NCBI GenBank assembly: GCA_013365325.1
Contig: JABVXV010000186.1
Coordinates: 1 to 64,000, forward strand
DNA: 64,000 bases
Direction: 5' to 3'
From: Dipetalonema caudispina
Lineage: Eukaryota > Nematoda > Chromadorea > Rhabditida > Onchocercidae
Below are positions 38,813 to 48,807 of the stretch, one piece after another (position 1 is the first letter of the stretch; each line of letters starts with the position of its first letter). The notes below the pieces were generated by a model. The model did no database searches and was not told the DNA's origin. It worked only from the letters and a program-made list of their open reading frames with translations. A program made the translations under genes and the position numbers.

Positions 38813-41800
38813 AGGAAATTACATCCCATTCATGGATTAGCCTAGGAAATCAAACCAATACTTATTTCCTCGTTAGCCTTTTCCCTTTTCTAACGTAAAA
38901 AACTAATCAACTTCTTAATTGTATTAGTAAGTGTTTGTACAAAAAATTCAGGAATTTTTTATTTTCCTAAAATAGCAATTAATTATTAAAAAAATTCCGT
39001 TAAAAATATATTATTTTATTTTAAATATTGCCATCCTTAATGGTTAAATGTCTAAGAAAAAGAACATTATTGGTTATTAATAGAAAGTTTCAAATATCGG
39101 AAGATTTATTGCAATTGCTTTTTGCTTTTGATCTTACTGTCAGATAAACTTGACGACATTGCAAAGGTCAATTTTTTAGGCTTCCGATTGTCTTCTTGGA
39201 ATTTATTTTGCTTCTCTATTTTATTTAAAAAAACTAGCATACAAATTTGTGAAAATAGACTGATTTATTATTTAAGAATAAAGCTAATTAGAAGATTATT
39301 TTAAAATATACTCCGAAGTGGAGAAGTTATACAAATTAATTATGCTTAAGCGATTTCTAAATTTGCAAATCACTTCAATTAGGATCAGTATTTGCAGGAA
39401 GAGGGAACAGTTCTAATTCAGTGATTGTATTGCAGAGGAAGACCAGAATGGCAGAAAATTGGAAATGTTGAACGCTGTACGACGAACAATTGCTGTTTGC
39501 ACAATCCCAAATTGCAAACGGATACTTCATCGTCCGTTAGTTCGAAGCCAGCTGAACATTTTCAAACCGTCGACGAACAGACAAATATCATCAAAACAGG
39601 AGTTAGCTGGAGAAGAAATAAGCAAACAACAACAACAACAACAACAGCAGCAACAACAACTCCAACAAAAACATTATCAAATTTTCAAATCTTTCAAAGA
39701 ATGAAATCATATCAACAGCTAAGCGAACAGTATGCTAACAAGGCGGCACGAACGTTTCAAAATTTGTGTAGCGCTTTTTACAGTATCATGGAATGTATTG
39801 TTACAATCATATTGCATTTCATCGTATGGCTTTATTCGATTATCTACGAATGGCTTGTTAGCTCAGGAAGTTCGACGACAATTTCCGGAACTCCATCAGA
39901 AAACATTCACAACCAGAAACAAATGCAAAAAACGATTGTTGAAACGATTACTAAAAAACTTCAGGCAGAATTACAACAACGAAATAAGCAGCAAGAAGAA
40001 GAAGAACAACAACAACAACAGCAACAACAACAGCAACAACAATCTTCTTCAACAGGTAATTTTATTGACTTTGTTACATTTCATTCAAATTTTTGAATTT
40101 CGATGCTTAAAAGTCCTTTCATCTATTATCGAAATTCGAAAAAAAAAAACAGAAGATAAATTTTCTGGAAATTTAGATGACGAAATTTTCTGAAAATTTA
40201 GATGACGAAATTTTCTCTGGCATAGATATTGAGAGAAGAAATTCAAATTGAAATAAAGTTTGAACGGATTATGTAAAATTTCAAATTTTTAGGAAGAAAA
40301 AAGAGAAATTGCAAAGTTTCAGTTTAAAATTATTTGTGTAACAAATTTTTTCTGCTTAAAGAAGGGAAAAGTGAAGCTTCTTTTTTTTCAGATGCTAAAA
40401 TGATTTTCCAGACATGGTCACCGGTTGAGCAATCAGTCATCCAACCGGTAGAATTTAATTCAAAGAAACAAATCTGTAAAAATGATTTTAACAAGCCTAC
40501 TTTAGAAGGTTCAAATGTTGCTATTTCAGTGGCACTCTCCACCACCATCACCAATAACCTTTGTTTCTCTTTTATTACCAATTTTTAAAACAGTAACATC
40601 GGCAACAAACAAAAAAAATGGCAAGAAAGTTTGTCCTTCACCTCCACAATATCATCATAAATTAATTTATCAGTTTCATTGTTTATTTAAAACTCAAATA
40701 CATGAATAATTCTCTTCCAAGCAGTTTATGTTTTGCTATTTAAGTAAGCATAGAAGGATATGTTGAATTCAGAAAATGAATTTTTCTTACATCTCGACAC
40801 TATACAAAACTTTTTGACATGAACTGCTTAAAGCCTTCCATGTAAATTATAAAACAGTAAGAAAGTGATAGCAGTGATCAAGCGATGCTGAAATAGGACA
40901 TGGCAATGTTATAGAAATTCCAAAAAAGCCAGGAATGCACAGTATCCTATTGTTAGGCTAAAATTAAACGATCCAAGTTACTTTAACATTATCCGGAAAG
41001 TGAATTAAGCGGAATAATCTGACTACTGCTCAAGCTTGTAATAAAATTATAGTTGATGAGCTGTCGCAAACGTTATAAGCAGACAAAACGATAAAATCAA
41101 ATATTCAGAATTCAGGATTTCTGTTAAATTTTAAAATTTTCATAAATTTTTGAAGCATACTGTTGCAAAGATTAAATCACATATTATTGAATTTATGCAA
41201 GATAACCTAGCAAAGAAGTTACAGGTACCACCAAAAGGTGGTGTTGCTGTTTTACCTCTTGATATTACGGCTGAAGCTTATGCTCGAGTCAAAGAACGTG
41301 AGCGGAAATTAAGTGAGCAAAAATCCGAATCATTCGAGGTACGTTTATACCTACTAAATTTATGCATTCCTATGAATTTACCAGTGATTCCTGTGAAATT
41401 GATGCTTTAGGCGAAATGAAATTCATCTCAGACTACTCGAAATCAATTCATCTCATTTCAATTTTTTATTAATTTATCCTAAACTTGTTAGTCATTTACT
41501 ATTCTTATTCTGTTAAATCTTTAAATTTGAATGAAAGGAGTTATCATAAAAAATCAAGAAGGATATAATATTTTTGTAAGAAATTATCAAGCATAATTTG
41601 CTTGTAGAATAACGAGATGAATACAGATTGGACAGTAACAAGTAAGAGATTTGTACCTCTCAAATGGAAAGCTCCAACATCAAAAGTAGAAGAAAGATCA
41701 ATGGCCGAGAATAAAGCAAACGAAGATGATGAAATATTAAAGCCACCAAAGAGGAATATTGTTTCCAGGATAAGTCGGCCATCTGATCAGGATGCTCAAT

Positions 41801-44800
41801 TCATTTTCCGTGCACCTACACATCAAAATATACCGTACGTATTAAACTATTATTGATAAATCTTAAACGCTTAATTTCATACTGTAAAAGAATCCTGAAT
41901 AATATGATTTCAGATTAAATCGATTACCAGATGGTAATTTTTTGATGGGTCGCAGTGTTTTTTCGCCAGTACAAGAAGCTGAAGAATTGCGTGATAGAGT
42001 GAATCGACGGATGACAGAGACTCCTTCGGAAAGTTTCTTCGGTTCACGCTTAAATACGCCTCTAGATGATTTTTCTACGACTTCACGTTTAAATACACCA
42101 TTTGAAGCAACCTTGGATTCGCATACGGATTCGTATTCAGGTTATCCAACTAGTCGTTCACGTTCACAATCTCGAATTCACACTGTCTTCTCGCCTCCAC
42201 CTACTAACCAAATGCATTCTCCAAGGTAACTTTGCAATTAACTATTGAAATTACTTGCATAAAAACTTTAAATCACCTCATTTCCTTTTTTCACTACTCC
42301 TATGCTCCAACTAATTTGTTGACTGTCTTATTTCAAAGATTTTAAAATGCGAAGAGCTGCAAGATAATATTTTCAAATTCTCTTATTCATAATACTTCAA
42401 CTTGAATTTTGCGAATTTTTCAAGCATATTTCGTCTAAAATGAAAAATGAAAAGAAATCAAAATCTGATTTGATCTAACAACACACATCTTATCAAATAT
42501 GATGAATTAAAATGAATTCTAGCAGTTGGAAGTGAATGTGAATTTTGAAAATGAATTAATTCAATTTTAAATCTTATTGTTCGTACATCTCGGATGCATT
42601 TTATAGGAGAGATGAAAATGGCATAAATTTGTTAAGGCAACGTTCCAGAACCGTGGAACCACGATTAGCAGAAGGTACCGTAAAAGCTCTTACCAGGTAA
42701 GCGCTTTTTTTTACTTGAAGAAACATTTGGAACACTACGCAATGATCGACCAAATGACGTAAATTTGAAAAAAAAAAAAAAAAAAAAAAAAAAAAACAAC
42801 CTTCTCTAATTTATGGTGCATAATTTATTTGAATGTGTTAGAAAATATTGAAATGGATTTCTTTCCTTTAATATTTATTTTTGGTAAGCTAAAATGTAAG
42901 AAATAATATCTTTAAAAAAGTATTTGAGAAATATTCCTCTGCTTTTAATTACGTATTGCGTAAAAAGTTATCAAATAAAATGTAAGAATTCAAATTAAGT
43001 TTAAACAATTTTAATGGAAGAAAAAAATGTACTGCAATAAACTGATAACAGAAAAAATTTTCTAAATTTCTAAAAAGTAACAATAATAATCAAATTTTTT
43101 TTTTGTTGAAAGATCGCATAGCAAATGATGAATTTGTAATTCGTGAAATCCGGGAAAGAAAAAAAGGTACAAAATATCCGGAATCTGAATCTTAAAAGAA
43201 GGAAGTACCATATCAGTGAAAATATTAATTTAAAAATATTTCTTACTTACATTGAAGATGAAATTTCCGGAAAGAAATTTCAATTGATTCTCGATAATAC
43301 GAAAAGAGCAATTTTTCTCTTTTTTTTTTAAAAAAAAAAAATTGATTATAGAATGGCTTGGAATTTTCTTTCTACTAAAAATTTCATAGTTACTTATATT
43401 CACCACAATAATGATTTATAAAACGTTAAGGATATTAAAAATAAGAATGTGATAATTTACCTCTTTTCTTTGAATTTGTAGTTTAAAAAAAAGTTGTAAT
43501 TCAAAAATTTAATTCAAAATTTTTTTCAACTTCATTGAAATGAAGAGAAAAGAAAAAGGAATTTGTTTGGCGATAAATAGCAATACATCTCTAAATTGAT
43601 TTCGACTAAATTGTTTATATTACTTAATTGACTTCAATAATCATCAATGGTTTTTGTTGTGAAAGCTCAAAATTTAACGTAGAAAAACTTGAACTTGACC
43701 TCACATAGGTTATGCATAACAACATGGCAGAAAAAAGCAGTAATTTTATTTTCTCAGTGATTTGCTATCGTAAATAAAGCTTCTTTTAGAAGACTCACAA
43801 ACCATAATTGTTTCTTACTTCATGTCACTGTTAAAGTTATCTAACCAAAAGCTAATAAAAAAAAAAAAAAAAAAATTGAAAAAAGGAGTTAAAAGTCATC
43901 TTTTGAATTCTCAATTTCAATTTCATCTTCTCTCAATGTTTTATTGTTCGAAAAAAAGATTGAAATGTTACACTTGGCTCTGAAAACATGAAATTTGGCT
44001 TCTTCCACAAATTTTTGTACGAAATGAATTAGTGAAAAATGGTTAATTTTAGACAATGGCCACCTCAAAGTAATGCAACTGGCATATTTGTACCTAAAGA
44101 TAATTGGAATATTACTCCTACTGAAATCGTTTCTTGTCACAGTAAGTGTTTTCTAGAAAATATTTTATATTATTATTCGGTTATCTGATATTTTGCATTA
44201 TTAAAACTGGAAATTTAACAAAATGAAACGAAAAAAAAGAGAAAATTCCTGATGAAATAAGTAAAAAATATTAATGCAATATTCTTTGCTTATTTTTGTT
44301 TTTTGTCAAATATTAGCTTTGCTTTTACATCCATTTGTTTAAAATTTCATTTTTATTAATTTTTCTGATATTTCTAACCAATACTTATTACTAGTTACTC
44401 AAAATTTTGATTATAATGTTAATTGGATTACAAAATTATAGAAAAATTATTAATTACTGGAAAATAACACAAATGTAATAACAAACATTTGTACTTAAGG
44501 ATATGTAGATAAACATTTTTACGCAGGTGTATTTAGCATATTTATACGAGAAAAGGACAAGCAATACTTTTTTTTAAACATTTTAAATGAATTATGAATT
44601 AAAATTAATATAAATTTATACACTTATGTTTCATAATTTTCAACTTCATATGGATATGTATATTTTTTCAACTGTTATACTGTATATAATTTTATCATTC
44701 TAGGAAAAAGAAAATAAACATTCTTAGTCTCATTTTAATTAATCTATTAAATATTCAAGATATTCTTAAATGTATCCTTTCTATTAAAGTTTTCATTCCC

Positions 44801-46808
44801 AATTATTTTTCCACTTTATTAAGAGCAAGCTGTCATTGTGAAATAATGAAATTTTTTCTTTCGAATTATTCTCGAAAAACTTCTCGTTGTTCTATTTTAC
44901 ATTTACACTACTACTACTACTACTACTACTCATTGCTTACATTGCTTAATTTTTTCATACACATATAAATACAAACATCTACACATACACAGACATACAT
45001 ACACATACACATATATGCATATAGGTACTAAAATTTTTTGTAAGAAATTCAATTAATTTTAAGTCAAATATTGCAAACTAATATGATTATTGACATAATA
45101 AAATGATGTAAAAAAGAACATTTAAATTATTAATGCAAGCAAATAATGAAATATAATACAATACTTTAAAAGCTTTTGAAGCATTCAACGAAAAAGAAAG
45201 AGATGCAAAATATAAAATTTATAAATTCTATCTAAATGATTTCTGTTGTTAATAATGTTTGCTGTAAATGAGGGAAATTATATAGCAATGTTATTCATTT
45301 AGAATTATGCAAAATGAATGGATCTATAACAAAATATCTGCCAACAATGAAATAGTTACGATATATATATACATATATTTTTTAGTTAATTTTTTGAAGC
45401 ATACATTTAATCCATTCCCATAATTGTGGTATTAATTTTTTTTTTCAATCTTTTTCTTTTAAAAAATGAAATTATGCACTAAGTATATTTATTTTTTCTT
45501 TTTTATTTTCTACTAAATGATTCATTATTTGTTGATAATTTAGCTATAATCAGTGTAGGTATAAAATTGATAGCAACTGTAAATGTAATGATAAATGATG
45601 AAAAGTGATAAATTAGGTTATATCATTATATTCTAGGTGAAATTTTTTATGTAAAAGTAATCAGAATAACTTATACAAAGCTGTATGAAATGATATCGAG
45701 TAATGTTAATTAGAGTATTGACGAATAAATATTATATCATAAGAGCTGTTTAACTAAACTATTTGCCTTATCAATATTTCATGTACAGAAATATCTGCTA
45801 TCTTTTGTTTCTTTTTTTCTTTAATTTAAATAAAAAAAAAAAAGATACTTTATATGATGAAAGATGTCAAAGGGAAAATTTTGAATCTTATCACTTAATG
45901 TATTGATTAGAATTTAAAAATGCCGAAGAAATTTTTTAGTTTAATAACAATAGTATAAATATGATCAAAATGCGCAATCGAATAAAATGAAAGAAATAAA
46001 AGGGGAAGTAAAATTAGGATTAGCATTAGATATCTTTGACTGACTTATCGGATTAACCACTATTTATAGATCCAACAGAGAATATGAAAAAAAAAAAAAG
46101 TTAGTAAAGAATCAATTAGGTAATTCATGTCGCCCAGTTCCGCTAATTATCGCTGTCGTTACGTTACCATCGTTACCCGCTAACAACAATACAGCAAATC
46201 AAAGAACATATAAATATTAATAGAAACGAAGGCTTCATAGTATCACTATTTATACCTACCCTATTATTTAGTGATGAGAAAGTTGACCATAAATTGGTGT
46301 TGAAGGAGTAGTGGAAAGAAGTGTGACAGATAAATGGACAACACGTGATGAAAAAGGTGATGTCATGAATGAATGGTCGATGCGAAGTTGGAAAGGTGAA
46401 ACTGATGGGTTACGACGCCGTGATGATGGTACCGGTGAAACATGGCATCGTAAAGTAGAGGTATCACCAGAAGGTAACGCATCTTTCGTCGATAACAGGC
46501 GCTTTTATACGAGAAATTATGTTATCGAGGTAAATGTGACGTATTTGTTGTTGATAATTTTAGAATATGATGACACACATACGACTCTGTTTTCTAGATG
46601 TGATTAAGGCTCATTCCTGATGTTTGATCTCGGTATGATTCCGTAAAAGATATGTTTCAGCAATCTAAATCCTTTTAATTAACAAATTCAATCCGTTGGA
46701 TCTTTCCAAAAAGCAGCCAATGTAACATTCAAAGTGTAAAGTTTGTGAAATTTGATTTCCTTTTCTTTTTTTTTTTTTTTTTTTCAGAGTGAAACTCGCA
46801 ATGCATAA
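37733..46808 (+). CDS. Unrecognised nematode protein with two hydrophobic segments, coiled coil and polyQ
   Basis: I do not recognise the family. Eleven exons close in phase, about 681 aa: 37733-37860, 39436-40055, 40392-40508, 40594-40628, 41156-41338, 41608-41834, 41914-42225, 42607-42696, 44053-44141, 46306-46529, 46788-46808. Residues 19-42 (ending FALFFFYFFYFLF) and about 157-185 (IVTIILHFIVWLYSIIYEWL) are hydrophobic enough to enter a membrane; a charged, Cys- and Thr-rich stretch separates them. A Gln/Lys/Glu-rich coiled-coil candidate (203-245) ends in twelve Gln. The rest is polar: a helix-like segment (IIEFMQDNLAKKL), a Ser/Thr/Pro/Arg-rich stretch (FGSRLNTPLDDF, SRSRSQSR) and a W/R/D-rich C-terminal part (DEKGDVMNEWSMRSWKGE). 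Weak points: exon 5 uses TTTTTGAAG and exon 10 an imperfect AG as acceptors, and exon 3/4 borders are tentative; two adjacent genes (37.7-40.7 and 41.1-46.8 kb) remain possible. Confidence 0.6.
38222..38250. repeat. (TTA)n microsatellite
   Basis: About nine perfect TTA/ATT steps followed by a degenerate GTT tail, inside the first intron of the unrecognised gene. Confidence 0.8.
38780..38811. repeat. Poly(A) tract
   Basis: Thirty-two uninterrupted A in the first intron of the unrecognised gene. Confidence 0.85.
39624..39672 (+). repeat. (ACA/CAA)n coding microsatellite read as Thr
   Basis: CAA/CAG-type trinucleotide run inside exon 2, read here in the ACA frame, giving a Thr-rich stretch (residues 107-120). 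The same motif at 40005-40042 is read in the CAA frame as Gln, so one repeat type gives two different homopeptides in one exon. Confidence 0.75.
40005..40042 (+). repeat. (CAA/CAG)n coding microsatellite read as Gln
   Basis: Twelve consecutive CAA/CAG codons following a Glu run, at the end of exon 2 of the unrecognised gene (residues about 234-245). The repeat tract is expected to vary in length among individuals. Confidence 0.8.
40161..40210. repeat. Two-copy 25-bp tandem repeat
   Basis: Two copies with period 25 (starting at 40161 and 40186) that differ at one position (GGAAA versus GAAAA after TTTTCT); a third copy starts and breaks off at 40211. Lies in intron 2 of the unrecognised gene. 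Confidence 0.85.
42767..42796. repeat. Poly(A) tract
   Basis: About 29 uninterrupted A in the intron after exon 8 of the unrecognised gene. Confidence 0.8.
44906..44930. repeat. (ACT)n microsatellite
   Basis: Eight perfect ACT/CTA steps, followed within 60 bp by an imperfect ACACATAC-type run (about 44957-45015). Both lie in the longest intron (44142-46305) of the unrecognised gene. Confidence 0.75.
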
Positions 46809-47667
46809 GTGCAACCGTGTTGTTCAATGCATCCATCCTGAAATCCTCGTTTGAATTGGAAGAATGCCTTTTTTACTTATTTGAACTACTATGGAAGAAT
46901 TGTGGAAAATCAAAAAAAAACTAAAAATTACAACAAAAATAAAAAAATCCATTAGGAAATCTCGCTTTTATCGCTTCATTGAAATTCCTCTCATTTAAAA
47001 CTATTTGAACGGAAGAAAAATTCTCAGTTTTATTTTTTTATATTTTATAAAATCCTTCACCCCAATAATGCACCTTTTAACTTCTTCATTTTACTTTTAA
47101 TTTTTATTGTTTTTTCTTTTCTTTGTATTATTTTCTTGTCCCATTATTATTTCCTACCATATTTCGTATGCTATTTTTCCGCAGTTCTTTTTTTTTTTTT
47201 TTCATCCTTATTTTTGCATAAAATAAACGTTAATTTTAAACCCACATTCATTCATTTCCTAACTCCCCAAACGATACTGTGGAATTCATATGCAGTAAAC
47301 TATCTCACTCAAATTTATATTGTACTGAATCAAATAAAAACTAAGAAATAAGAAAAATAGGGGAAAAAACTTCACTCCATGGAAATCTAATTTTCTCGAA
47401 TTTCGAATAAAAAAAAAAGTAGAAAACATTCCAAAAAATTTAATCGCTAAATGAATGTTTCGTTTTCTCAAATTTTGGATACAAAACGTTTAACAAGAAG
47501 AAGCTTACAAAACAAACATTTAAAGATTGAAGAAAGAAACATGACGATACACAGGAACATACATACAACAGTTTCCATGAAAATTTGACCTGAACAACGC
47601 ACTGCATCGCAGAACTGACAAAACGGTGCCAAAGCTCAACGGTGAAGGAGATATACTTCCGGATATT
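46809..47667. other. 3' flank of the unrecognised gene
   Basis: No coding exon seen. AATAAA at 46938-46943, 130 bases after the stop, is a likely polyadenylation signal. The stretch 47540-47670 is GC-richer than its surroundings and leads into the weak candidate gene on the minus strand. Confidence 0.45.
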
Positions 47668-48113
47668 TCAGGCAAGCGGAAACAAACTACGCGCATTTCC
47701 TAGCTAAAATCAAATGTGTTCCAAATCATTGTAATTCTTTCGTTACCGGACGGATCTTAGGAAAACCGCATATGGCTATGTCTGATGTATGGCTGCGGCA
47801 TATCGTAGTGGGACACTGAATCTTAGCTCCTTCCTTGGCTTATTCTTTCCAAATAACTCCATTTCATTTCCTTGTTTACGCAACGAAAATCTGGTTTAAG
47901 TAAGTTTGTATGTTCCAGAATACATTTCGTGCATTTCCCAAAATTTTGAACATACTGTTGTAATCTGATTTTTCGTTCATATACAAAAATCATTAAACTC
48001 GTTGTCGACGTAATGCAAACCGTAAAGTAAATTGCCATCTGCTCCAACGCACCGAAGAAAAAAAGAGTGGGTAGGAAGATATGAATGCCGGAAGTGAACA
48101 GCAAAAAAAGCAC
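47668..48113 (-). CDS. Weakly supported small three-exon candidate, hydrophobic N-terminus
   Basis: No family recognised. On the minus strand three open segments join in phase 0 across canonical GT..AG borders: 48113-47880, 47815-47747 and 47703-47668, ending in TGA, for about 112 aa. The first exon is hydrophobic (IFLPTLFFFGALEQMAIYFT, VCITSTTSLMIFV), suggesting one or two membrane segments, then a basic Cys-containing stretch (FGKCTKCILEH). The second and third exons (CPTTICRSHTSDIAICGF; LGNARSLFPLA) are short. No good start codon or upstream acceptor was found, so the 5' end is open. The same DNA on the plus strand also has a good acceptor (ATATTTCAG ending 47670) before an open frame of about 50 codons, so the strand is uncertain. 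GC content is higher than the neighbouring intergenic DNA. Confidence 0.25.
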
Positions 48114-48563
48114 TTTATTTTTATTTTAACAGACGATTTTTAGAAATGAGGAATGAGCTATAATCAGAAAAGCAGTATTTGCATCAGTAGACATACCTTC
48201 ACATAACACTCAACAAAAATGTCATAGTCTCAAAAACTAAATGAAATGAGGAATAGGGTTGAATTCGTAAAACTCAACAGATTGATAACTAAGAATACAA
48301 TTAATTTTGCAAAGGAAGAAAAAGCAGTCAATGAGAAATGCAATAGTTCAAAAACAAATTCAATGCATTCAAAGATTAACATAACCCATTAAAGTACAGT
48401 TAGGGGAAGTCATGTTGGAGTGGCGGGAAAACAAAAATAATAGGGAGAATCCTAGAATATTTCGGGAATCCTGAATAAAAATTCAGCTATTTAAGACTGA
48501 AAAAATTAACATGTAGTGAACGCCCATAAACAAGAAACGTCAGTGCTGAGGTATGGGAACAAT

Positions 48564-48624
48564 TTCCGTTCAATGCATGCGTCGTGACGGTTCCGTTCAA
48601 TGCATGCGTCGTGACGGTTCCGTT
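48564..48624. repeat. 27-bp perfect tandem repeat, GC-rich
   Basis: Two complete identical copies of a 27-bp unit (starting 48564 and 48591) plus the first seven bases of a third at 48618. The unit contains TTCCGTTCAATGCATGC and GTCGTGACGG; the NsiI-like palindrome ATGCAT sits in its centre. Much GC-richer than flanking DNA. Lies between the CPEB-like locus and the small candidate gene. Confidence 0.9.
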
Positions 48625-48807
48625 AAATATCCTGAAGAAGGTAGTGGATGAATTCAGTTAAAATAATCATTCTATTTACACTCTTAATTATAAAAATATT
48701 TGCAGGAGAAAATTCCTAAGACATTTACTCCTAAAACGATATATTCAGCGTCAAAAATTTGTAATTAACTGCATCCTTTCAATAATTCTATCCAGTCGTT
48801 TTAACTT

